DNA from: Alphaproteobacteria bacterium UBA6149
Lineage (GTDB): Bacteria; Pseudomonadota; Alphaproteobacteria; Rickettsiales; UBA998
Direction of reading: 5' to 3'
DNA length: 45,275 nt
NCBI GenBank assembly: GCA_002423155.1
Contig: DIUV01000027.1
Span: 1 to 45,275 of the forward strand
Every line of letters starts with the position of its first letter. Positions within the stretch are counted from its first letter, which is position 1. Shown here piece by piece: positions 1 to 7,152 of the stretch. Position numbers and translations under genes: made by a program. Under the pieces are notes generated by a model. It did not search any database and had not been told where the DNA came from. It was given only the letters and a program-made list of their open reading frames with translations.

Positions 1-1
1 T

Positions 2-334
2 CCAAAGCGAGGAATTGGTGGCAGACGCATCAGCCCAAGCACTTTTCCCGAACACACTCTTGGCAAACTGCGTTTCGTCTATCGCTCGGGAAAAATTTCC
101 CTGCTGGTGGTGGATAATTTGCGGGCGGGAACGGGAAAACGGGGTGGATTTCGGAGAGCCAGCGATTCAGCTCTTAAATCTGGGCGGGGACTTGCCACGG
201 TGGTGATGTTTTTACTCATCCCGCAGGTAAAACTAACTAAACGCCTTGATTATCAAGCAGTGGTTCATCAATGGCAACCACTGTTGGGGCAGGCAATTTT
301 AGATAATTGGCAGGAGGTAAGCTCACATGACTAG
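2..334 (+). CDS. DUF6441 family phage protein, 3' part (5' end outside window)
   Basis: The reading frame is open from base 2, so the gene starts left of the window; about 110 C-terminal residues are visible. The stretch LRFVYRSGKISLLVVDN, followed later by FLLIPQVKLTKRLD, matches the conserved end of DUF6441 proteins. Such proteins sit just upstream of the tail-terminator and tail-tube genes in alphaproteobacterial siphophages. The role is probably in head-tail joining or early tail assembly, but the family has no proven function. The last codons overlap the next gene start (ATGACTAG), which indicates translational coupling within one tail operon. Family recognition is from memory of the motif, so I am fairly but not fully sure. 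Confidence 0.72.
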   Translation, partial: PKRGIGGRRISPSTFPEHTLGKLRFVYRSGKISLLVVDNLRAGTGKRGGFRRASDSALKSGRGLATVVMFLLIPQVKLTKRLDYQAVVHQWQPLLGQAILDNWQEVSSHD

Positions 335-764
335 CAAACGCGAACAGGTTATTTCTGCACTTTTTAACAAGCTGAAAATATTGGAAACGGCAAATCTCAA
401 AATTTATCGCAATTTGGATAAGCCGCAAACTATACCAACTGGTGGCATGATGGTACTGCGAGATGGTGCTGGCGATGAGCCAGAAATTTTGCTGTCGCCA
501 CTGACTTATATTTACGAGCATTTGGTTGGATTGGAAGTGTTGGTGCAAAATGCTGATTCCACCACTCGTAGCAGTTTGCTTGATAATCTACTGGTGAGTA
601 TCGGCAATATAATAAACGCCAACCGCACGCTGGATGGGCTGGCGGAATGGGTGGAAGCCAAAGCCCCCGATTTCAACGATGACCCAATAGAAGGTGCTGC
701 CACCATCCGCTCGGCAAATGTGCAAATCATGGTGCGATTTTTCACCTCTGACCCACTCAATTAA
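327..764 (+). CDS. Putative tail terminator / tail completion protein
   Basis: This 145-residue acidic protein has no domain I can name with certainty. Its position, between the DUF6441 gene and the tail tube gene, is where siphophages encode the tail terminator (gpU-like) protein that caps the tail tube before head joining. Its size and mixed alpha/beta look fit that role. Related phage genes are often mislabelled acyl-CoA transferase in databases. The start overlaps the upstream stop by 8 bases and a GGAGG-like site (caggaggtaa) lies upstream. The role is inferred from synteny alone. Confidence 0.5.
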   Translation: MTSKREQVISALFNKLKILETANLKIYRNLDKPQTIPTGGMMVLRDGAGDEPEILLSPLTYIYEHLVGLEVLVQNADSTTRSSLLDNLLVSIGNIINANRTLDGLAEWVEAKAPDFNDDPIEGAATIRSANVQIMVRFFTSDPLN

Positions 765-790
765 CCAACCTCAAACTATGGAGTAAAAAG

Positions 791-2065
791 ATGGCTCGTT
801 CCTACGGCTCGGCAGCGTCACTGCTTGCCCTCAAAGAAGCAACTTACGGCACAAAACCCACTGGCAATTGGGAAAAGTTCGCCTTTTCCTCGTCTGATTT
901 AAGTGCCGAGCAAAATTTGCTTTCCTCGGAATTGCTCGGGCAAGGTCGTGAACCTCGTGCGCCGTTTCGTGATGTGATTAACGATGCTGGCAATTTTGTT
1001 GTTCCTGTGGAGGCTCGGGATTTTGGCAGGTGGCTGCAATTGCTACTCGGCAACCCTGTATCGGCTGGTGTGGTGGCGACGGGTGACATCACCTTCACCG
1101 CAAACCCGAGCGCAAGCCATACCATAACCATCAACGGCATTTTGTGGACTTTTGTTGCTTCGGGTGCAACTGGCACGCAGACCAATATCGGGGCAAATTT
1201 GAACGCCACACTCACCCAGCTGGCAACTGACCTCAACGCTTCCGTAAATGCGAGCATCACCCCTGCCACTTATTCAAATTCAGGTGGTACAAAATTATCA
1301 ATTGTTTATGACACAGTTGGTGCGGCGGGCAACGCTTTCACCCTCGCTTCAGGCAATGCCAACGGCGTGGCAAGTGGGGCAACGCTTTCTGGTGGTGGAT
1401 ACACTCATACTTTTATCAGCGGTGCTGTTTTGCTCCCATCATTTTCTGCGGAAATTGGTCACGCCAATGTGCCTGCCTATTTTGTGCATACAGGCTGTAT
1501 GCTCAACTCCATGGCGTTTAATTTTCAGCGGTCGGGTGCTGCCAATGCAACGCTCAACATTCTCGCCCAAGGCGAAACTCGTTACACCAGCTCGCAAGGT
1601 GGCACCCCGACCAGCCGAACCTATAAACCTTTCAGCCAATTTAACGGCAGCATCAAACGCAATTCGGTGGCTCTTGCTAATATCACTGGCGCACAATTTA
1701 CCTATGCCAACGGCATGCAAGCAGTGCCAACCATCCGTAGCGATGGTTTGATTGATGGCGTTGACCCCACTACTATAAATATCACAGGCAGTATTGATGT
1801 GCGGTTTGCTGATACCACCCTGCTTGATGATGCACTCAACAACAACGCCATTGAGCTGGAGCTGGCGTATAAAATGGCGGGCTTGGATGCCAATAATTTC
1901 TCTCTCACTTGGACTTTTCACGAAGTTTATCTGCCCCGCCCCCGAGTGCCAATTTCAGGACCAGGCGGGGTGCAAACCAGTTTCAACTGGCAAGGCGTGT
2001 ATGATGATGCCCTCAGTAAATCCGTAACTGTGGTTTTGAAAAACGATGTAACAAGCTATCCATAA
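791..2065 (+). CDS. Phage tail tube (major tail) protein with inserted Ig-like/beta domain
   Basis: The 424-residue protein begins MARSYGSAASLLALKEATYG, the usual opening of tail tube proteins of alphaproteobacterial siphophages, where many copies stack to form the tube for DNA passage. Residues ~95-205 form a Gly/Thr/Ala/Asn-rich segment (GDITFTANPSASHTITING...GAAGNAFTL) of a type that recurs as an optional surface domain in phage tail and fibre proteins. It interrupts the tube fold, so it is likely displayed outside the tail. The gene sits between the terminator-like and chaperone genes, as expected for a tail tube. An AGGAG-free but purine-rich site (ggagtaaaaag) precedes the ATG. Confidence 0.75.
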   Translation: MARSYGSAASLLALKEATYGTKPTGNWEKFAFSSSDLSAEQNLLSSELLGQGREPRAPFRDVINDAGNFVVPVEARDFGRWLQLLLGNPVSAGVVATGDITFTANPSASHTITINGILWTFVASGATGTQTNIGANLNATLTQLATDLNASVNASITPATYSNSGGTKLSIVYDTVGAAGNAFTLASGNANGVASGATLSGGGYTHTFISGAVLLPSFSAEIGHANVPAYFVHTGCMLNSMAFNFQRSGAANATLNILAQGETRYTSSQGGTPTSRTYKPFSQFNGSIKRNSVALANITGAQFTYANGMQAVPTIRSDGLIDGVDPTTINITGSIDVRFADTTLLDDALNNNAIELELAYKMAGLDANNFSLTWTFHEVYLPRPRVPISGPGGVQTSFNWQGVYDDALSKSVTVVLKNDVTSYP

Positions 2066-2078
2066 AGGAATAAAAACC

Positions 2079-2558
2079 ATGATCCGATTAAATTTGAAGA
2101 AAGAACCATATTGGCTAGATTTACCTTCCGAGGTGCGAGTGCTGGTGCGTCCACTTTCCACTGCCATTATGAGTGCTGCTCAATCTATGGTGATTAAGCA
2201 AATCAAAGCCTTGCAAGCGGAGAATAATTTAGAAAACGAGCAAATCCGCCTCGGCTTGTCGCAGTCATTGCTCATCAAGGCTTTGGCAATTGCCTCAATT
2301 ACGCAGTGGGAGGGAGTTTTTCTGCCTGAGGGTGAAGAACTTGCTGCCATAAATGAGCAAAGCATTTGCGATTTGATGGATATTTGGTTTATCGGGCAGG
2401 AGTTTTGGGAAAAATACACCACCTCATTTTTCCTACTGGAAACTGAGGGAAACGGCTCAAGACCCGCTGTGCATGGCACTTTGGCGGCGGGTCAGGATAC
2501 TGCCAAAGTTGCCACGAAGAAGGACTCCCGTGTAGTCAAGGCAAAGCCGACCCAGTAA
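2079..2558 (+). CDS. Tail assembly chaperone, short (gpG-like) form
   Basis: This 159-residue mostly helical protein lies directly between the tail tube and tape measure genes, the fixed place of the tail assembly chaperone in siphophages. The gene carries a GGGAAAC slippery heptamer at codons 123-125, and a long -1 frame open reading frame continues past its stop. This is the two-product arrangement of lambda G and G-T. The short form would coat the tape measure protein, and the longer form would recruit tail tube subunits. The start has an AAAGGA site 8 bases upstream. I did not recognise a named Pfam family in the G part; the call rests on position plus the frameshift architecture. Confidence 0.72.
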   Translation: MIRLNLKKEPYWLDLPSEVRVLVRPLSTAIMSAAQSMVIKQIKALQAENNLENEQIRLGLSQSLLIKALAIASITQWEGVFLPEGEELAAINEQSICDLMDIWFIGQEFWEKYTTSFFLLETEGNGSRPAVHGTLAAGQDTAKVATKKDSRVVKAKPTQ

Positions 2559-2833
2559 CAGGTGAATTCTGTCCATACCAGCAAAACGAACCTCTAACCA
2601 TTGAAGGTTTTGAGGCTTGGGAAATCATCCAGCGGGGTTTTGTTAGGTATTTCCCAAACGGCAAAGTCGCAGGCTTTTGCATTCCTACTATTTTAAGCAT
2701 TTGCACTGCCCTTGGCTATGAACAGAGGGTGATTTTACACCTGCTGGATTATGGCGAACTCGGTTTATTTGAAGCGATTAAAAAACATGGCAACAGCAAC
2801 CCAGAACATATCAATACGCATAGCAGTGATTGA
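2079..2833 (+). CDS. Tail assembly chaperone, -1 frameshift fusion (gpG-T-like)
   Basis: If ribosomes slip back one base at 2447-2453, translation continues from the codon CGG at 2453 to the TGA at 2831-2833. The fusion would be about 251 residues, with ~127 in the new frame. The -1 frame is closed by a TGA immediately before the slip site (2444-2446), so it can only be entered by slipping. The added part contains a cysteine cluster (CQSC, then LPC, then EFC) that could bind zinc, and ends in a helical part that overlaps the tape measure start. Frame T has no plausible start codon of its own near its beginning. This is inferred from sequence, with lambda G-T as the model. Confidence 0.68.
2447..2493 (+). 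promoter_or_regulatory. Programmed -1 ribosomal frameshift signal
   Basis: The heptamer GGGAAAC (2447-2453) lies in the zero frame as G GGA AAC, the X XXY YYZ pattern, and differs only in the last base from the lambda G-T slip site GGGAAAG. Seven bases further, GACCCGC (2461-2467) pairs perfectly with GCGGGTC (2487-2493), and the loop holds an inner GTGC/GCAC stem (2469-2479). Slippery site, short spacer and stem-loop together form a classic -1 stimulator. Confidence 0.75.
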
Positions 2834-4994
2834 TGGCGACAAAGTCCGCCGTGAACTCACGCTTACGGGTGAGCAAGGACAACGCGCTCTTGCTAAAATA
2901 AAGGAGGCAACCGAACCCGCCAGCAAATCGCTGGTGGCGGTGAGTGTTGCTAGCGAGCAAATGCGTTATGGCATGGAAAGCCTCGCTGGTCGCTCTGGCA
3001 GTTTGGGGACGAGCCTTATGCGTTTAGGGCCTGCGGGACTTGCAGCAGCAGCGGCAATCGGAACGCTGGGCTTGGCGGTGGCGGGTGGCATCCGCGAATT
3101 CAAAGAGGCAGAGCAAGCCCTTAACCAACTAAATGCAGCCCTCAAAGCCACAGATTTTTCCTCTGGGGTCACGGCACAAGAAATCACCGCCCTTGGCGAA
3201 GCTATTGAAGGCAATACCCTGTTCAAAAAAGAAGTGATACAGCAAGCAGCTGCGTCGCTAACTTCTTTTCAAAATATCGCAGGTGAAACTTTCACCCGCG
3301 CCCTTAAACTCTCTGCCGATTTAGCTGCACGGCTGGGTACAGATGTGCCGTCTGCTGCTGATATGCTGGGCAAAGCACTGGAAGCACCCGAAGAAGGTTT
3401 GGGTAGGCTATCACGCAAATTTTCTGACCTCTCACCAACGCAAAAAGAAGTAATAGAAAATTTTGTCAAACAAGGTGAAATTGCCTCTGCCCAAGCGGTG
3501 ATTTTAGAGCATCTGGAAGCAAAAACCAAAGGTTTGGCAGAAGCACAAGCCCAAGGTTTAACGGGAGCAACTGATAGTTTGAGCGATGCGTGGGATGATT
3601 TATTGGAATCATTCGGTCGCACTATCAGCGAATCAGGTGCCGCCCAAACCAGCTTGAACCTGCTCACAAAAACCGTGCGTGGGTTGCAAGAAGCCTTAAA
3701 CCCCACCCGCGAGCAGAAAAAAAGCCAGTTAGAAGAGGAAATCCGCAACCTGCAAGGCAGTTTCGGTGTGAAAGTTGATGAGTTTGTACTAGGCAGCGCA
3801 CCATTGTTGGATGCTAAAAAGCGGGAATTGCAAAGAATCAACGATGAGTTGGCTGCCGAGCAGAAAAAAGCTGACGATGATATTAAAACTGCCCGCACCG
3901 CCGCCGAAAAAAACGCTGCCCAGCAACGCAATAATTTATTGCTGGAACTGCAAAAAAAATATCTCAAGGAAAGCGAGGATTTAACTCTTACCTCACAACA
4001 AAAAATCCTTCGTGATGCGGAAATTAGAAAAAAGCAAATTCTGGCTTTAAGCAAAGATGAAAACAGCGAGGCAAGCAAAAAAGCCATCGCTGCACTGGAA
4101 GTCTCAACCAGAGCCAAACTCGCTGATGCGAACAAGCAAAGCACCAGTAAAAGCAACGATGCAGAAGAAAAACACAAGCACGCACTGGAGCAAATCAACC
4201 AAGAAGTTCTCAAAACCAAACCTTCCTATGATGTAGCCAAACAAGCATTGGATGATTGGAAAACCAAGCTGGTTGAGGATTTGGGCGGAGCGACTGAAGC
4301 CAACCAAAAATATCTGGCTATAATTGAGCAAATTTATGCCGTAAAACTCAAGGAAATTTATAATAAATCGCAGCTAGATAGTGAAAAATGGGCGGACGGT
4401 GCGAGCCGTGCCTTGGGGCGTTATGCCGACGAAGCCACCAACGCCGCCAAAAATTCCGAGCGGGTGTTTGGCAATGCCGCCACCAAAATAGAAGATACGC
4501 TGGTGGATATGGTGTCCACAGGTGAATTCAGTATGAAAAAACTCGGCGATCTAGTGCAATCTATTGAGCAGGATATTTTACGCAGTTTTATTCGTGAAAA
4601 TATCACAGGCCCGATTGCGGGTGGGTTGAGCAGTCTGCTTGGTGGCGGCGGTGGTGCTGGTGCTAGCAGCTCGGGTGGCGGAATCTTTGGCAGTCTTTTC
4701 TCCAGTATTTTCCACGATGGCGGGGTGGTTGGTGAAACAGCTGCACCCTCACGCATGATGCCTGCTCATATTTTTGCCACCGCACCAAAATTTCACAATG
4801 GCTTAATGCCTGACGAATTTCCTGCCATCCTACAAAAAGGCGAAACTGTGATTCCCAAAAACAAAAAAGTTGGTGGCATGAATGTAACTTTTAACATTTC
4901 CACCCCCAACGCCCAAAGTTTTATGGAATCTCGCGGGCAAATCATGGCAAAATTTGCGGGCGAAATGCAACGCCACAAGGTAAGGAACGGATAA
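2787..4994 (+). CDS. Tail length tape measure protein
   Basis: The protein has about 735 residues, and its length should set tail length. The N-terminal third has an Ala/Gly-rich hydrophobic stretch (AAAAIGTLGLAVAGG, ~residues 90-110). The middle is charged and coiled-coil-like (LEEEIRNLQ..., AEQKKADDD...). The C-terminal part is Gly/Ser-rich and ends with the widely shared tape measure signature FHDGGVVGE...PDEFPAILQKGETVIPK. I chose the ATG at 2787 (MATATQNISIRIAVIDG) rather than the ATG at 2751, because the conserved-looking sequence begins there and the upstream codons overlap the frameshifted chaperone frame. The overlap with that frame is 47 bases. The following gene starts one base after the stop. 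Confidence 0.88.
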   Translation: MATATQNISIRIAVIDGDKVRRELTLTGEQGQRALAKIKEATEPASKSLVAVSVASEQMRYGMESLAGRSGSLGTSLMRLGPAGLAAAAAIGTLGLAVAGGIREFKEAEQALNQLNAALKATDFSSGVTAQEITALGEAIEGNTLFKKEVIQQAAASLTSFQNIAGETFTRALKLSADLAARLGTDVPSAADMLGKALEAPEEGLGRLSRKFSDLSPTQKEVIENFVKQGEIASAQAVILEHLEAKTKGLAEAQAQGLTGATDSLSDAWDDLLESFGRTISESGAAQTSLNLLTKTVRGLQEALNPTREQKKSQLEEEIRNLQGSFGVKVDEFVLGSAPLLDAKKRELQRINDELAAEQKKADDDIKTARTAAEKNAAQQRNNLLLELQKKYLKESEDLTLTSQQKILRDAEIRKKQILALSKDENSEASKKAIAALEVSTRAKLADANKQSTSKSNDAEEKHKHALEQINQEVLKTKPSYDVAKQALDDWKTKLVEDLGGATEANQKYLAIIEQIYAVKLKEIYNKSQLDSEKWADGASRALGRYADEATNAAKNSERVFGNAATKIEDTLVDMVSTGEFSMKKLGDLVQSIEQDILRSFIRENITGPIAGGLSSLLGGGGGAGASSSGGGIFGSLFSSIFHDGGVVGETAAPSRMMPAHIFATAPKFHNGLMPDEFPAILQKGETVIPKNKKVGGMNVTFNISTPNAQSFMESRGQIMAKFAGEMQRHKVRNG

Positions 4995-4995
4995 A

Positions 4996-5598
4996 ATGGT
5001 TGCTTTTCACGAAGTACAATTTCCACCAAAAATTGCTTATGGTGCAAGCGGTGGTGCGGAGTTTAACACCAGCATCAGCACAACTTTTGCAGGTTTTGAG
5101 CAACGAAATGTCAATTGGCAAAAAGCCCGTGGCAAGTGGGATGTATCCACAGGGCTTAAAACCAAAACCGATATGGATACGCTGCAAGCGTTTTTCCGTG
5201 CGAGGTATGGCAAGGCTTATGGTTTCCGCTTCAAAGATTGGAGCGATTATCAGGCGGTGGGGCAGAATATAGGCACGGGCAATGGAATTTTGACGAGTTT
5301 TCAACTTACCAAAACTTACACCAGTGGGGCTTATAGTTATGTGCGGGAAATCAAAAAACCAGTTTCTGGAACAGTCAAAATTTATCTCAATTCCGTGTTG
5401 CAAAGCTCTGGTTACTCCGTGGATTACAGCACGGGAATAATCACCTTTACCACCGCCCCCGCCAACACAGTACTTGTAAGTGCCGATTTTGAGTTTGATG
5501 TGCCAGTGCGTTTTGACACTGATTCGCTAACCGTGCGAGCCGACGGACCAGGGATATTTATTTGGGATTCCATCCCCATTATGGAGATTAGAATATGA
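4996..5598 (+). CDS. Distal tail protein, DUF2460 family (RcGTA gp12-like)
   Basis: This 200-residue protein opens VAFHEVQFPPKIAYGASGGAEF and continues with an RGKWDVSTGLKT motif and a TLQAFFRARYGKAYGFRFKDW motif. These are hallmarks of DUF2460 (TIGR02217) proteins, the distal tail protein family of GTAs and related siphophages. It should form the ring joining the tail tube to the baseplate hub. It is followed by the hub (DUF2163), peptidase and megatron genes in the same order as Rhodobacter capsulatus GTA genes 12-15. A GGAACGGA site precedes the ATG. The stop overlaps the next start by four bases (ATGA). Confidence 0.9.
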   Translation: MVAFHEVQFPPKIAYGASGGAEFNTSISTTFAGFEQRNVNWQKARGKWDVSTGLKTKTDMDTLQAFFRARYGKAYGFRFKDWSDYQAVGQNIGTGNGILTSFQLTKTYTSGAYSYVREIKKPVSGTVKIYLNSVLQSSGYSVDYSTGIITFTTAPANTVLVSADFEFDVPVRFDTDSLTVRADGPGIFIWDSIPIMEIRI

Positions 5599-6446
5599 GA
5601 AGCGCATCAAGCAATATGACTGCCCACCTAGCGGGCGAAGTAACCAGCCTTGCCGTGTGTTGGAAACTCTCACTGGTGGATGGCTCGGTTCTCGGTTTTA
5701 CCGATCACACTTCCGACCTCACCATCAGCAGCCAGCTCTATAAAGCCGCCACAGGATTTTCGCCCACCTCCATAGAAACCAAAGATAAATTTAGCGTTGA
5801 TAATCTTGATGTGGCGGGAATTCTTGACGCAGCCGCCATAACCGAAGCCGATATTATGGCAGGAAAATATGATTTTGCCGAAATTGAAATTTTTATGGTG
5901 AATGTCACTGATTTAAGCCAAGGCATAATCACTCATCGCCGTGGCTGGCTGGGCGAAGTTACTCTCAAAAACGGGCAGTTTATTGCTGAAGTGCGTGGGT
6001 TGGCTCAAAAACTCAGCCAAAACATTGTGGAATTATACATCCCCACTTGTCGAGCAATCTTTGGTGATGGTAGATGTAAAGCAAATCCTGCCAGCTACAC
6101 GGTGGGCGGTGCAGTGAATATAATCACCAGCAGGCAGGTATTTATCAGTAATTCTATGACGCAAGGAGCTGGCTATTTTTCTGGCGGGGAAATCCAGTTT
6201 TTAACAGGTGCAAATGCTGGCAGGCGAATGGAAATCAAGGAATTTGCCAACAAACAATTTACGCTAGTTTTACCAATGCCTAACAACATTGCCATCGGCG
6301 ACAGTTTCAACGCCATAGCAGGCTGCGATAAAACCATCGGCACTTGTGCAGGAAAATTTGCCAATGCTGTAAATTTTCGTGGCGAACCCTATGTGCCTGG
6401 TATGGACAAAATGCTGGCAACAGCCGCAACTAGCAATGACCTATAG
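5595..6446 (+). CDS. Tail hub protein, DUF2163 family (RcGTA gp13-like)
   Basis: This 283-residue protein matches the DUF2163/TIGR02218 family, called from the N-terminal half (SLVDGSVLGFTDHTSDL) and the C-terminal motif NFRGEPYVPGMDKM. Cysteines 152, 161, 244 and 251 are spaced as in the GTA hub, where four cysteines bind an iron-sulfur cluster; a cluster here is an inference from the family. The protein should form the hub under the distal tail ring and hold the peptidase and megatron. Its start overlaps the upstream stop, so it is translationally coupled. The next tail gene in this direction starts 263 bases later because a reverse-strand gene lies between. Confidence 0.9.
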   Translation: MRSASSNMTAHLAGEVTSLAVCWKLSLVDGSVLGFTDHTSDLTISSQLYKAATGFSPTSIETKDKFSVDNLDVAGILDAAAITEADIMAGKYDFAEIEIFMVNVTDLSQGIITHRRGWLGEVTLKNGQFIAEVRGLAQKLSQNIVELYIPTCRAIFGDGRCKANPASYTVGGAVNIITSRQVFISNSMTQGAGYFSGGEIQFLTGANAGRRMEIKEFANKQFTLVLPMPNNIAIGDSFNAIAGCDKTIGTCAGKFANAVNFRGEPYVPGMDKMLATAATSNDL

Positions 6447-6466
6447 TGAATACGAAGGTTAAAGAG

Positions 6467-6670
6467 TTATTCGCAACTAATAACTCTATCTACCGATTGT
6501 GCAAAATTATCTATGTTTACCTTTATTTTTGTATTCCACTCATTGGATACATTACCACCACGGCTTTCATAAGTTACTGTATCGCCATCAATATCTATTA
6601 CACGGCGATGCTGATTATTGCTGGTAGCATAGCATTGCCCTTTTATTACTTCTTGTGCTGTCAATGGCAT
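6467..6670 (-). CDS. Small reverse-strand protein (moron-like), unknown function
   Basis: This 67-residue protein (MPLTAQEVIKGQCYATSNNQ...) is encoded against the direction of every other tail gene. It has a strong ribosome binding site (AAGGAAAG, 6 bases before the ATG). The body, with GQCYAT, VTYESRGG, W and F..SVDRVI spaced through it, reads like a compact beta-rich domain. I recall similar small proteins in alphaproteobacteria, but with no assigned role. The forward frame overlapping it (6446-6685) has no comparable ribosome site and looks like chance. It is probably an independently expressed cargo gene inserted between the hub and peptidase genes. Confidence 0.65.
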   Translation of the reverse strand: MPLTAQEVIKGQCYATSNNQHRRVIDIDGDTVTYESRGGNVSNEWNTKIKVNIDNFAQSVDRVISCE

Positions 6671-6708
6671 AATAACTTTCCTTAATACTTATAGAACGAT
6701 TAAATAAT

Positions 6709-7152
6709 ATGTCTTCGCAGAATAAACAAAAAAAAATTACAAATCAAGCTCGTACTTGGCTCGGCACTCCCTTTCACCATCAAGCACGGCTAAAGGGCGT
6801 GGGCTGTGATTGCCTAGGGTTGGTGGTTGGCGTGGTGGATGAGTTGGGGCTTAAGGATAAAAACGGAAAATTGCTCGCTGCTTATGATGAGATTGCTTAT
6901 TCCAAAGAGCCAGACGGGGCATATCTCACGCAAAAACTCACCGATTTATTGGAAGAAGTGCAAGAGCCGCAAGCTGGCGATTTGGCGTTATTTTCCGTGC
7001 GTGATAATCCGCAGCATTTGGCAATTATCACTGATTATGAGGGAACTTTGGGAATGATACACGCTTATGCCCCCGCTCGGCGGGTGGTGGAGCATCGCTT
7101 GGATGATGATTGGAATTCTCGGTTGGTAAAGGTATTCAGATGGCAGCAATAG
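6709..7152 (+). CDS. NlpC/P60 family tail peptidase (RcGTA gp14-like)
   Basis: This 147-residue cysteine peptidase is of the NlpC/P60 (TIGR02219-like) type found at the tail tip. The catalytic cysteine is in GVGCDCLGL (Cys35) and the likely catalytic histidine in PQHLAII (His103), with a second conserved His in MIHAY (118). It should cut peptidoglycan stem peptides during DNA injection. It lies between the hub and megatron genes, as in GTA clusters, and its last 13 bases overlap the megatron start. The N-terminal lysine-rich part has no signal peptide, as expected for a virion protein. Confidence 0.9.
   Translation: MSSQNKQKKITNQARTWLGTPFHHQARLKGVGCDCLGLVVGVVDELGLKDKNGKLLAAYDEIAYSKEPDGAYLTQKLTDLLEEVQEPQAGDLALFSVRDNPQHLAIITDYEGTLGMIHAYAPARRVVEHRLDDDWNSRLVKVFRWQQ

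Noticed and set aside
2..206. Forward ORF at 15-206 as the first gene
   Set aside because: The overlapping frame open from base 2 shows the conserved DUF6441 ending and runs into the next start, so the 15-206 frame is a shadow.
3269..4219. Long 316-codon reverse ORF within the tape measure gene
   Set aside because: It is Ser/Leu/Cys-rich, as expected from the reverse complement of a Glu/Lys/Ala coiled-coil gene. It has no motif or ribosome site.
6446..6685. Forward ORF of 79 codons with many hydrophobic residues
   Set aside because: It overlaps the reverse-strand small gene, which has a much better ribosome site and a protein-like composition. The forward frame reads as a chance hydrophobic shadow.
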